From Nitrospina sp. (GTDB lineage Bacteria; Nitrospinota; Nitrospinia; Nitrospinales; VA-1), in NCBI GenBank assembly GCA_018665625.1, contig JABJCF010000581.1, forward strand, positions 1-21,841: 21,841 nucleotides of DNA, in the 5' to 3' direction. Numbering within the stretch: position 1 is the first letter of the stretch; each line of letters opens with the position of its first letter. Below the pieces are notes generated by a model. The model was not told the origin of the DNA and searched no databases. It saw only the letters and a list, made by a program, of their open reading frames with translations. This document shows positions 13,177-21,637 of this stretch, piece after piece. The position numbers and the translations under genes are program-made.

Positions 13177-16071
13177 TCAATTTCTTTCTACTCCTGCAAA
13201 CCCACTAATTCCAAAACCCTGCAACCCAAATCCATCATTTCCCACAACCCCTCCCATTTGTCTTGCAAGAATTCTTACCGTATCCATTCTTTGTTCAATT
13301 CCAGAACCTACAGCTCTCCCCGACCCAAGAACAAGCGCATGCACTTTATCAAGTTCATGAATTGGAGGATTGACCTGAAGGATATCTCCTTTTTCAACTT
13401 CCATATTGTCCAAAAGTAATCCTATTTCGTATACATCCCTTGGCTCCTTTAACTCCTGCAAATAGTAGTTCCCAATGTCGGAAGCCATAGCTTGATGACG
13501 AATCCAATTAAAGTCAAACTCCCCCGGCTTTTCTTTGGCCCCAAACTTATTTTGAGAATCTAAATCCAGGAAGGCTTCCACTGCCTGATAATCATTACTG
13601 GTCCACTTCCTGTTAAACCTAAGGTCCAATTTATTCACAACATTATTTATAGGGTTTCGCGTAACCTTAAACTCAACCACACCATTTGAATCAATTAAAA
13701 CCATATTTTCTGAAATGACTTTATCAACAACAGTTTCCGAGGTAGATAAGTTTAAAGGTCGAAAAAGGATTTTAGCCTTACCCAAATCCCAGTAAAAATA
13801 GGCCCTGCATTCCTTTCCCCATTGTTGCCATAAATCGGAAAAAGAAACTTTTTCCTGAACAATGCCGCCAAAAAAATAACCGGAATTACCAAATAAGGTT
13901 CCCGCCTGGTCAATGGAAGTAAGGTCAATTAGAGAGGCGTCCAACTTCAAACCATGAAGAATAGACCACTTAAAAATATGGTCTGGTCGTTCAATCAATG
14001 AATTTGAAGTTCCTGTAATAGTCGCTGCCGCATCATCTTGAACTCCTTCAATTTCCGCAGAAACTTCATCAGTAAATTGAATTCTCCGTCTTGCATATTC
14101 CACCTCATAGGCCAAATGCACAACAAATGCCGTACGTCCATCGCTTGAACCATTATATTTAACCTGGCTTTCTCGATCTTCGAACCAGTTCCAATCACCA
14201 TTTACATGAGACGAAATGTCAAACAGATCTATAACGCTGCGCGTGGCTTTTTCCGAAGTGGAGTTGACCGCCGGATTGGAAACATGCTGTGAAACCTCCC
14301 CAGCCTTAGAGGTTGAAATATTTGTGGGTTGGGTAGAAACAGAATTTACCGATGCCATGGTAATAACCCGTGTAGCAGACCTTATATAAAAACTAATAAA
14401 ACTGGTATTATGACCAATAACGATGGTATTGCAGGCATTATCAATATTTCCCCCGGTAGAATAAGTCTGTGTTGTACCGCTAATAGACCAAAGTTGATAA
14501 CCAAATGAAGAATTACACTGTGAAGTCGCAGAAACCGCTTTAAAAGATCCGCCTGCAGCGGTACCCGTCCATTCAAATGCTATTCCATATTCCGCTGTTG
14601 CCCATGTGCCGGGACCGGGGTCAGCGAAAGTGAAAGTATGTGTCTGTCCAGATGACAAATTAATCACTTGGCCACCAACGCCCGACAAAGCATTTTGTGT
14701 AATTTTAGGGGGCAAAGATTCTGAATGTTGATGCTGAGGGTCGGTAATAGGAAAACCCAATGTATCCAAATGAGTATGAGTAATATCGGTGGTTCCGCTG
14801 GCCACCACCACATCATCTACAGCCGGGGCCGATAAGTTTCCCACCTGCCCCACACCTGTAATGTGTGCTGTTAAACTATCATTAGGTAATTTTTCTTCTA
14901 CAAAATGTTCAACCCTTAAAAATACTTTTCCAATTTCTCCAATATTGGGTAAATTGTCGGTTTGCTTTAAAGAAAGGGTATCGTTATTCTGATTAATTTT
15001 GGCGTAATTGGTCGGACTATTAGGAATTGTGGCATTTGTAGGGTCAACGGCGTTATTTCCAGAACCAACTTGGTCGTTCTGCGCTTGAAGAAATTTAGTA
15101 TCAATAGAATCAGATTTTTTGGGTTTCGAATTGAAAACCACCTCGCCTAAATTTACATCCGTAGAATAATCTCCAGAATCAGCAAGATGCCCGCCAACCT
15201 TCACATTGGCAATTTGTTTGATAGGATATTCCGGATCACAAAATAAATATCTATGATCTGTAACTTTTTCCAAAACCGAATCGTCGGCATAATGAAATTC
15301 ATTAATACCGCTACAACCTAAAAACTGGGTAGAATTAATACTCGTGTAATCAACCCCATCATCATTTACCACTAGTGTCCCAGAGGAAGGAAATTTTTCA
15401 GTTGATGCCACGGTCAAAATCGTTCCACCAGGGGTGGCAACAGAAGTCAAAACGGTCTGCTGAGATTTCCGCACCAGTATCCCAGGAGCATCATCAACAG
15501 CCCCTATAACAATGGGTTTAGTTATTCCAATGGAATCTTCAGGTGCATTCGGGTAATCCTGAAGGTTAATAGAGTTTCCTAAAATCCCTGCACCATAACT
15601 TTCTGAAATATCAATTAAATCAAAAGTACAAGTAGCCTCATCATAAGCGATGGGATCACCCATACGAGCTACAAAAATTTCAGCCAAATCAGAACCGGCG
15701 AGCCCTTCTCCCGCAAACCATTGGTAAACTTTAACCGTAGCAGCCTCCGGAGGACGATTCCGAAACAAATGAGAAAACCTATTTCCCAAACTAAAAAAAC
15801 TTACAGGAACATTTACAACTTCAACCGTAAGGCTAGCTCCTGAATTTGAAGTAAGACGATCCGCTGTAACAAGTCTATCAATATTCCCCATATCCTTAAC
15901 AAGAGGAAACCAATCTACTCCATCAATATTTATACCCTTGCGATCGGTAAATCGCAGAGTCAACGCAGACAATCCATTCATTGCCGGCCAATCGATTTGC
16001 ATCAGGTTGATCGGCGCATTCGCCTTTTTATTTCGGGCTGCTGTAAAACCCGTAGTAAAATCCGTTCTCAT
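13177..16071 (-). CDS. Large phage tail hub/fibre-like protein
   Basis: 964 residues, the largest gene here. GAGGA lies 6 nt before the ATG. Residues 1-200 resemble central tail hub proteins, ending in a segment with LGNSINLQDYPNAPE and ITKPIVIG. Residues 207-255 hold the beta motif common in tail proteins (TVASTEKFPSSGTLVVNDDG..YTSI..LGCSG). At 432-449 there are HTH and HQH metal-binding-like motifs. The middle (about 430-600) is low-complexity, rich in Ser, Thr and Asn, as in fibres. The C-terminal part (QVNPPIHELDKVHALVLGSG) again looks like a tail hub. It is a probable baseplate/adsorption component, inferred from composition and position after the tail tube. Confidence 0.7.
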   Translation of the reverse strand: MRTDFTTGFTAARNKKANAPINLMQIDWPAMNGLSALTLRFTDRKGINIDGVDWFPLVKDMGNIDRLVTADRLTSNSGASLTVEVVNVPVSFFSLGNRFSHLFRNRPPEAATVKVYQWFAGEGLAGSDLAEIFVARMGDPIAYDEATCTFDLIDISESYGAGILGNSINLQDYPNAPEDSIGITKPIVIGAVDDAPGILVRKSQQTVLTSVATPGGTILTVASTEKFPSSGTLVVNDDGVDYTSINSTQFLGCSGINEFHYADDSVLEKVTDHRYLFCDPEYPIKQIANVKVGGHLADSGDYSTDVNLGEVVFNSKPKKSDSIDTKFLQAQNDQVGSGNNAVDPTNATIPNSPTNYAKINQNNDTLSLKQTDNLPNIGEIGKVFLRVEHFVEEKLPNDSLTAHITGVGQVGNLSAPAVDDVVVASGTTDITHTHLDTLGFPITDPQHQHSESLPPKITQNALSGVGGQVINLSSGQTHTFTFADPGPGTWATAEYGIAFEWTGTAAGGSFKAVSATSQCNSSFGYQLWSISGTTQTYSTGGNIDNACNTIVIGHNTSFISFYIRSATRVITMASVNSVSTQPTNISTSKAGEVSQHVSNPAVNSTSEKATRSVIDLFDISSHVNGDWNWFEDRESQVKYNGSSDGRTAFVVHLAYEVEYARRRIQFTDEVSAEIEGVQDDAAATITGTSNSLIERPDHIFKWSILHGLKLDASLIDLTSIDQAGTLFGNSGYFFGGIVQEKVSFSDLWQQWGKECRAYFYWDLGKAKILFRPLNLSTSETVVDKVISENMVLIDSNGVVEFKVTRNPINNVVNKLDLRFNRKWTSNDYQAVEAFLDLDSQNKFGAKEKPGEFDFNWIRHQAMASDIGNYYLQELKEPRDVYEIGLLLDNMEVEKGDILQVNPPIHELDKVHALVLGSGRAVGSGIEQRMDTVRILARQMGGVVGNDGFGLQGFGISGFAGVERN

Positions 16072-16093
16072 TATTTTTCCTCAAAATAGGCAT

Positions 16094-16411
16094 TTAGGCA
16101 ATTGTCTTTTTACCCGTTTCAATAATTTCCAATTTGTCATCGATAGTCATTTGGTTGGACCGAGTCCTTTGGGATATTTCTTCCTTTAAACGTTGCTTTA
16201 AAATAGCCATCAATTTCTCTTTCCAGTCTTCCCGCTCACGAAGTTGCCAATAAAATTCTGATCGAAGAGGAATAGATTTAATAAAAGCCAATGTCCCATC
16301 TTTATAAAAAACTTTTATGGGAAACATTTGTCTTTGACCAATTTCTTGAATTTCTTCTGCATCAATTTCAAACGAGAAATCGTTCGGCCTACAATTGCTC
16401 CAATCCAACAT
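16094..16411 (-). CDS. Small unidentified tail-cluster protein
   Basis: 105 residues with AGGAG 6 nt before the ATG. The N-terminal part is mixed (WSNCRPNDFSFEIDAEEIQEIG), followed by a charged helical part (WKEKLMAILKQRLKEEISQRTR). The family is not recognised. It sits between the 124-residue tail protein (9 bp upstream) and the hub-like gene (22 bp downstream), so it is almost certainly co-translated with them. A tail-assembly chaperone is conceivable from position, but I see no slippery frameshift arrangement. Confidence 0.6.
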   Translation of the reverse strand: MLDWSNCRPNDFSFEIDAEEIQEIGQRQMFPIKVFYKDGTLAFIKSIPLRSEFYWQLREREDWKEKLMAILKQRLKEEISQRTRSNQMTIDDKLEIIETGKKTIA

Positions 16412-16420
16412 TTTTATCTC

Positions 16421-16795
16421 CTATTGTTTTCGCAATTCAATCAATCCTGAATACTTTCCAAAAATTACTAATTGAAAATTAAACGAATTCATCCATCTAA
16501 CGGTGTGTAAGGTTCCCATTAGGTCTTCATATTCAAAACTTTCAAACGATTTTTTGACCGTCTTAAAAAAAACCAACGCAGCGTCCCGGTCTACCTGACT
16601 CACCCGGCTGAAAGAAAGAGAAAACAATTCCTGGAATTGTCCTTTATCCTGGACATAAAGGGTCCCACCAGACGTAATTGAGGTAACTTGCTCAGGAAAA
16701 TCCACAGGCTCCAGCGCAGGATAATCTGGAACCGTTTCAGGTACCCATTGAACTATCGAAGATGCTTTCGTTGGAAAATAAAAAGCAAAACTCAT
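16421..16795 (-). CDS. Minor tail / distal-tail-like protein
   Basis: 124 residues from ATG 16795, chosen because GGAG lies 7 nt upstream. The pattern (GGTLYVQDKGQFQELFSLSFSRVSQVDRDAAL..FFKTV...FEYEDLMGTLHTVRWMN...FGKYSGLIEL) resembles small tail proteins that bind the end of the tube. It lies 91 bp after the tail-tube gene. The family is not certain. Confidence 0.55.
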   Translation of the reverse strand: MSFAFYFPTKASSIVQWVPETVPDYPALEPVDFPEQVTSITSGGTLYVQDKGQFQELFSLSFSRVSQVDRDAALVFFKTVKKSFESFEYEDLMGTLHTVRWMNSFNFQLVIFGKYSGLIELRKQ

Positions 16796-16886
16796 AAACA
16801 AACTCCAAAAGCAGAAAATTAACGTAAATTTTGGAAATTACATTGATTGATAAATAAAATTTCGGGTTAACCCTCATTTTTATTTT

Positions 16887-17930
16887 TTAAATTAGATAAC
16901 TAGTCTGCTCATTGATAATTTTTCCAATCACTGAACCATAAGTCGTATCTTCAAGAATTTGAAATTCTGCATTGACCTTGACAACTTCTCCATCCCGACC
17001 TTTTTTTGCTTCTTTGTAAACTACTTTGGGAAAAATAATGTCGCAAGAAAAACTATATGACCCGGATCCTCCGCCAATAACCGAACCGGTGATGGGAATA
17101 TTCATTACATATTCGATGCCGTTAATCAGTCCGGTTTTGTGCGTATCGTCTTGCATTTCCAGAGATGCGGATAAACTTTGTTTGAACTTATCGCCCCGTT
17201 CCACACGGCTTACATAGCTGCTGCTATCCCCCATTTCATAAATAGTTTGAGCTTGGTTATCAATAGTCCATTCGAACGATTGTAAATCCCCCTTGAGTGA
17301 GGTGGGGCTACCAACAATGGCAAGATCACCAGAAGCAACAGACCCGGAAAGGGAACCGCCTCGCATAAAGTTAACATCGCCATAACGCAAATAAGATTCG
17401 CCAACGACTGTGGGCTTAGAATCGACACTGGGTTCTTCCTTCCCCATACCACCGAACTGAGCTTCGAGTTTTACAAAGTCGCCCCGTTCGCCACTAACCT
17501 TTACAGATTTTCCAAACAACCCACTGAATCGTTTTGCAGCAATTCCGTCATACTCCACCATCGTCAAAGAAGGCAGGGTAATACTAGTCAAGTCTCTCTC
17601 GATATAATGCCGATAAACGCTTGGATCATTGGCAATATCCGGTTGATCTGTTGTGACTTTTCCCATAACCATTGCTAAAAAGTGCGCAAGATTATGAGGC
17701 ATGGCCCGTTGTTGATGGCTGCCATCAAGTTTCCAATTGAGAATTTCCTGGTTTGCGGGTTCATTCAGTCCAGTCACCTCATTTTCATCAGTCTGAACCT
17801 CATTGGGTTGGACATCGGTAATCGGTCCTTCAAAATTAAAGGAAGTCGCTAGTACTGCCGGAGTTCCATAGGTAGATTCTTTTATCGTGGAAAACCCACG
17901 CCACCCTGTGGTGATTCTTTTTGTAACCAT
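16887..17930 (-). CDS. Phage tail tube protein
   Basis: 347 residues from ATG 17930 (GAGGA 7 nt upstream). The start (TTGWRGFSTIKESTYGTPAVLATSFNFEGPITDVQPNE) and the immunoglobulin-like, beta-rich remainder with repeated SLKGDLQSFEWTIDNQAQTIY- and SLSASLEMQDD-type strands fit the large tail-tube families of siphophages. It forms the tail's inner tube. Upstream is the probable terminator gene, downstream the minor tail proteins. Confidence 0.75.
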   Translation of the reverse strand: MVTKRITTGWRGFSTIKESTYGTPAVLATSFNFEGPITDVQPNEVQTDENEVTGLNEPANQEILNWKLDGSHQQRAMPHNLAHFLAMVMGKVTTDQPDIANDPSVYRHYIERDLTSITLPSLTMVEYDGIAAKRFSGLFGKSVKVSGERGDFVKLEAQFGGMGKEEPSVDSKPTVVGESYLRYGDVNFMRGGSLSGSVASGDLAIVGSPTSLKGDLQSFEWTIDNQAQTIYEMGDSSSYVSRVERGDKFKQSLSASLEMQDDTHKTGLINGIEYVMNIPITGSVIGGGSGSYSFSCDIIFPKVVYKEAKKGRDGEVVKVNAEFQILEDTTYGSVIGKIINEQTSYLI

Positions 17931-17987
17931 AATTTTATCCTCAAACTGCAATAGCATGCAGTCTTCGTTAATATTTTTAATGAATTA

Positions 17988-18458
17988 TTAGAATGGAATT
18001 GTTATTTCAATTTGGGCTGTTGTAGTAGAAATAAAATAATAATATTCCCCTTTTTTAAATTGCTCATCGGTAGTGCTAACGCTTTGCACGAAAGCATCAA
18101 TTCCAAGATTATTTGTAGAGCTTTTCTGTTTATCAAGAATCCGTTCAATATTTTTAACTATCAAAAGATTTTCTTCAATTCCGGTTTGTGCGTTGCGCAT
18201 TTGGTTAACCGTAACGATCTGCGCTGGAACAGTTTCACGAATTTCATTGGTAGTTTGAATTTCCTGTTGCTTGGCTCCAGAATTGGGAATAACAGCAATA
18301 GCCGGGAGATCCTCTTTAGAAAAATACTGTGCGTCCTTTTCATCCTGAATCGAGAATCCTCGCTTATGAATTTCTATGGTTTGAACGTTATTCCCTACCC
18401 AGGTATCGTTTTGTAAGGTTGTTTTAATGGCATTACCTAAAGCCGTGTAATCCGTCAC
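17988..18458 (-). CDS. Probable tail terminator / minor tail protein
   Basis: 156 residues if read from GTG 18458, which has GGAGAG 5 nt upstream; the frame is open a few codons further 5'. The protein MTDYTALGNAIKTTLQND... with AIAVIPNSG, a middle helix NLLIVKNIERILDKQ and a C-terminal YYFISTTTAQIEITIPF has the size and layout of tail-terminator (gpU-like) proteins. It lies between the gp10-like and tail-tube genes, the usual place for that function. Assignment rests mainly on order. Confidence 0.5.
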   Translation of the reverse strand: MTDYTALGNAIKTTLQNDTWVGNNVQTIEIHKRGFSIQDEKDAQYFSKEDLPAIAVIPNSGAKQQEIQTTNEIRETVPAQIVTVNQMRNAQTGIEENLLIVKNIERILDKQKSSTNNLGIDAFVQSVSTTDEQFKKGEYYYFISTTTAQIEITIPF

Positions 18459-18484
18459 CACTACTCTCCACAAAATAAGTTAAT

Positions 18485-18952
18485 CTAAGGTTTAAACTGC
18501 TCCTTAAGTGCTTCTGCAAGTTTTTCATCTATTTTAAAAACGCCATCTTCTACCGCATCTCCAAGAACGCGAAAAGCCGGAGTTCCAGGATGCTTTACTT
18601 CTTTTGTGGGATGTTTAGCTCCCGGCCAAAACAAAACTTTATTGCCTTTGGGTCTAATAATATGCGGCCGGCTACCAAACTCAATAATACCGGCGATAGG
18701 AGAATCGCTTTTCACAGTCCCGATGAAAGAAACCGTGCCGTCTTTAAATTCCGATTCGATGGACTGAAAATAGGCTCCGGCTCTTTTCCCGGGTTTTTTT
18801 TCTGGAGAACGCACCCGCTCTTTTGCAAGTTGCTCAGCCTCATTAGTAACCCTTCGGCCTGTGGCGCGTGCCACTTTTTTCAAACCAATGGAAATGTTTT
18901 TAAACCAGTTTTTAATTTTCTCAAACGAGTCAAGTTGAACAGTAATGGACAT
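18485..18952 (-). CDS. HK97 gp10-like head-tail joining / tail completion protein
   Basis: 155 residues. The pattern typical of the gp10 family is visible: an N-terminal helix with RATGRRVTNEAEQLAKERV, then IAGIIEFGSRPHIIRPKGNKVLFWPG and HPGTPAFRVLGDAVED (the IExGT/S...HPG.PA..FL-type motif). It acts at the head-tail interface. It starts 13 bp after the connector gene and ends 26 bp before the terminator gene. Confidence 0.8.
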   Translation of the reverse strand: MSITVQLDSFEKIKNWFKNISIGLKKVARATGRRVTNEAEQLAKERVRSPEKKPGKRAGAYFQSIESEFKDGTVSFIGTVKSDSPIAGIIEFGSRPHIIRPKGNKVLFWPGAKHPTKEVKHPGTPAFRVLGDAVEDGVFKIDEKLAEALKEQFKP

Positions 18953-18965
18953 ATCAATTTATTTT

Positions 18966-19601
18966 TTAAAGCTGAACCAGCCTATAAGGTTCCCAAAGCA
19001 TCCGCACCAGGGGAGGTATAGGTATCTGATTCATCTCCAATAACCCTGAAGTTGATTCATCAGATTCGTATAACTTGGATTTATTTGCGAATAACAGTTT
19101 TATCCATTGCAACATGCCTTGCTTGATTCCTTCCGAAACATCACTGACAGTGGATCCATAGCCCGCTATAAACTCAACTTCAACAGAACTGAACTTTCTG
19201 AGAGCGGTGGGCCAAGAACTATTTTCATTCAAGGCTATCCTTCCAGGGGATGGAGCAGCATCAACAAAATAGTTACTCGAATCAAAAATAGAAGCGGAAT
19301 TTTCTGTATCGTAAGTTTTTATAAATATAACCGACTGCATGGGCGGTCGTGGAATAACGATGACTCGTCCATTTAAGCTTTTGGTCCTGTTCCCGGCTCG
19401 AAAATAAAAATCATCCAACCAGAGTGTCCAGGTTTGAGTTAAAAATGATCGGCCAGTCCATTCTTCAGCACGTTGACGAATTGCAGTAATCATCGATGCG
19501 ATCAAGGTGTCATCGTTACCATCATCAATACGCAATAGATTTTTAGCTTCGGCAACCGTAACCGGCTCCAGAGAAGGTGGAGTTTTAATTTTTAAAGCCA
19601 T
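18966..19601 (-). CDS. Head-tail connector (gp6 / phiE125 gp8-like family)
   Basis: 211 residues. It begins with PSLEPVTVAEAKNLLRIDDGNDDTLIASMITAIRQRAEEWTGRSFLTQTWTLWLDDF and continues with IPRPPMQSV, then AAPSPGRIALNENSSWP and VEFIAGYG, the ordered motifs of the phiE125 gp8 / gp6-like adaptor family that forms a ring under the portal. The start codon lies 2 nt after the stop of the preceding small gene, so translation is probably coupled; no separate ribosome-binding site is seen. Confidence 0.82.
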   Translation of the reverse strand: MALKIKTPPSLEPVTVAEAKNLLRIDDGNDDTLIASMITAIRQRAEEWTGRSFLTQTWTLWLDDFYFRAGNRTKSLNGRVIVIPRPPMQSVIFIKTYDTENSASIFDSSNYFVDAAPSPGRIALNENSSWPTALRKFSSVEVEFIAGYGSTVSDVSEGIKQGMLQWIKLLFANKSKLYESDESTSGLLEMNQIPIPPLVRMLWEPYRLVQL

Positions 19602-19603
19602 TT

Positions 19604-19810
19604 TTATTTAGCCATTTTTTTGCGGGTTCTAGCTCTTTTATTTTCGGGAGCTTTACCCAGATTTTTAGATTCCATATTTTTGGCCCAGCGCTTGCGAATA
19701 AAAACTTTTGCAAGTTCGTCAGGAATTTCAACAATATCTTCCGCGCAATATGTGTGGACTGAAATACCATCCGGTGACCCTTGTCGGGTTTTAAGCATTT
19801 TAATTTTCAT
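19604..19810 (-). CDS. Small basic phage protein
   Basis: 68 residues from ATG 19810 (GGGAG 5 nt upstream); the frame remains open further 5'. MKIKMLKTRQGSPDGISVHTYCAEDIVEIPDELAKVFIRKRWAK resembles small uncharacterised proteins seen next to capsid/connector genes in many prophages. The C-terminus is strongly basic (KRARTRKKMAK). The function is unknown. Confidence 0.65.
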   Translation of the reverse strand: MKIKMLKTRQGSPDGISVHTYCAEDIVEIPDELAKVFIRKRWAKNMESKNLGKAPENKRARTRKKMAK

Positions 19811-19863
19811 ATAAACTCCCGGTATCCCCTTTCCCGGCAAACCGGGAAAGGGAAAATTTAAGA

Positions 19864-20241
19864 TCAATTAACAGGAGCAAGATGTGAAATGCCACGAACA
19901 ACCAATGCAGCAGACTGCGCGCCTGTGGTAGCCCCGCTAATCGTTAATACTGCACGAAGGTATCGCTTGTTGCCCCTGTACCCAACACGCTGATTGGTAT
20001 CAGAAACTAAATCAACCAATGAACCCTGCTGATCGTTTGCACTAACATCACTCCAATTAGAATTATCATCTGATTCCTGAATCTTCGGAGTATGAGTACC
20101 ATCAGTAACCGTACCCAAACTGAACACTATGGCCGATCCATCAAAACCACGAAGGTCTACACCTACCCCATTTGCATCTGCTATGTAGTCATCCGGATCA
20201 ATAGAGTTGACAACATCAAAATTATTTTTAATATCTTTCAT
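19864..20241 (-). CDS. Phage head-region protein of unknown function
   Basis: 125 residues with AGGAG 6 nt before the ATG. The pattern GVGVDLRGFDGSAIVFSLGTVTDGTHTPKIQESDDNSNWSDV...VGYRGNKRYLRAVLTISGATTGAQSAALVVRG is beta-rich and similar to a frequent uncharacterised family found just downstream of capsid genes. A decoration or head-completion role would fit the position but is not shown. Confidence 0.65.
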   Translation of the reverse strand: MKDIKNNFDVVNSIDPDDYIADANGVGVDLRGFDGSAIVFSLGTVTDGTHTPKIQESDDNSNWSDVSANDQQGSLVDLVSDTNQRVGYRGNKRYLRAVLTISGATTGAQSAALVVRGISHLAPVN

Positions 20242-20269
20242 TTCCTTCTCCTTTAAAGTTTTATTTGAA

Positions 20270-20322
20270 CCCCCCTCCCCTTAACGGGGGAGGAGCAATC
20301 TTCCCTCTGGAAAGAGGAGGGG
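20270..20322. repeat. Two adjacent GC-rich stem-loops downstream of the capsid gene
   Basis: CCTCCCC (20274-20280) pairs with GGGGAGG across the loop ttaacg. Next to it CCTCT-GGAA-AGAGG forms a second stem. They fill the 88-bp gap between the capsid stop codon and the next gene. No long T-run follows on the minus strand, so they may cap or stabilise the capsid mRNA, or be a dispersed palindromic repeat, rather than act as a classic terminator. Confidence 0.5.
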
Positions 20323-20329
20323 ATTGTGA

Positions 20330-21520
20330 TTACGCAGCAGTTTTCTGAATGGCAAAGGCTTCGAAATTCGTCACATCGCCACCAGTGCGTTTCGTGGTGT
20401 AAAACAAGACAAAGGGTTTGGAACTGAATGGATCACGTAGAACACGTAATCCCATCCGGTCAACAATGGTATAAGCTTGACTAAAATCACCGAACGCTAC
20501 AGATAAAGAATTAGCAGCGACTTGGGGCATATCTTCCATACGTTCAATGGCATGACCCAGCAACGTTTGCGGTTCACCTTCTTGAAAACCAGGTTGCCAA
20601 ATATAAGAACCACTCGAATCTTTCAGTTTAGAGACTTCTTCAATCGCACTTCGTGACATGAGCCACTTTGCGCTCGGTATGTATGGGCTTTTCAAAGCAT
20701 AAAATAGAGTACGGAGCCCATCAGCGGTCAGTGCGCTGGCATTTCCAGTATTAACTTGTTGCACTTCTCCCGGGTTGGTGGTGCCCGACGTGTAGGTAAG
20801 AATTCCACGGGGTTTTCCAGAACCATCGCCGTTTATGAACGAAGCATTTTCTATGCGCGACATTTTGTCCGCTATCTTCATCGATAACCAGGTTTCGACA
20901 TCAATGCGCGAATCATCGAGCAATGTTTGCGTAGCTTTTGGCATCGCGTAAAGTTCATGCACTGGAATACGGCGCACACCAATCTGCGGCGTGTTTGTTT
21001 CTGGACGAGCTGCACGCTCACTGGTCCAACCACTATCCGCCTCGTTAAGATCTTCAGGAATTTCCAATGCATCACTGGAAATAGTTTCTACCGTAGCAAT
21101 ATTACGCATCGGGGAAGTTTCGAAAACTTTCTGCACGGCACGTTCAGAAATTTCAGGAGTCATCCAATATCCACCGTCCGGGTCACTATCCGAAGAAAGT
21201 AATTTGACTTCATCCGCAGATAATAGCCCTTCCCCTTTTCTCAGGTAATGCACCACCGCCTGCTTTCTTGCACTTGAGTTCGGGTCCAATTTTTCATGCT
21301 CTGCCATTGCCGGGCGATTCAATTTGGTCTCAACTTTTTCAATGCGTTGCTTCACTTCCGTAAGGTTTTGAATCTCTTTTGCAATACGGTCTACCTGTTC
21401 TTCCAAAACCGGGTCGGCATGTCCTTTTTTCTGAATTTCCGATAAACGCTGGTCGTTTTTGGTTCTGTGCTCCAAAAACGCCTGATTGAGCTCTTCCACG
21501 AGCTGTTTGATCTCTTCCAT
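20330..21520 (-). CDS. HK97-fold major capsid protein
   Basis: 396 residues from ATG 21520 (AAGGAG 6 nt upstream). An N-terminal coiled coil of about 85 residues (MEEIKQLVEELNQAFLEHRT... to about VETKLNRP) acts as the built-in scaffold (delta domain). The body shows the family hallmarks: GGYWMTPEISERAVQKVFETSPMRNIA, ALEIPEDLNEADSGWTSE, AMPKATQTLLDDSRIDVETWL, NASFINGDGSGKPRGILT and a C-terminal RVLRDPFSSKPFVLFYTTKRTGGDV. It forms the head shell. The protease that would remove the delta domain should be encoded just upstream, perhaps by the partial gene at the window edge. Confidence 0.92.
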   Translation of the reverse strand: MEEIKQLVEELNQAFLEHRTKNDQRLSEIQKKGHADPVLEEQVDRIAKEIQNLTEVKQRIEKVETKLNRPAMAEHEKLDPNSSARKQAVVHYLRKGEGLLSADEVKLLSSDSDPDGGYWMTPEISERAVQKVFETSPMRNIATVETISSDALEIPEDLNEADSGWTSERAARPETNTPQIGVRRIPVHELYAMPKATQTLLDDSRIDVETWLSMKIADKMSRIENASFINGDGSGKPRGILTYTSGTTNPGEVQQVNTGNASALTADGLRTLFYALKSPYIPSAKWLMSRSAIEEVSKLKDSSGSYIWQPGFQEGEPQTLLGHAIERMEDMPQVAANSLSVAFGDFSQAYTIVDRMGLRVLRDPFSSKPFVLFYTTKRTGGDVTNFEAFAIQKTAA

Positions 21521-21637
21521 GTCATTCTCCTTCAAAAAGAAACCCCCGCAAGCCCCTTATAAAAGTCCCTATATAATAAGGAACCTTTTCATAATTATTT
21601 GGGCCAAACGAGGGTAAATTGGGTTGTTTTAAGTAAA

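Noticed and set aside
16802..16886. Hidden tail-assembly chaperone with frameshift between tube and minor tail genes
   Set aside because: The 85-bp gap is too short, and no slippery heptamer with overlapping frame is visible.
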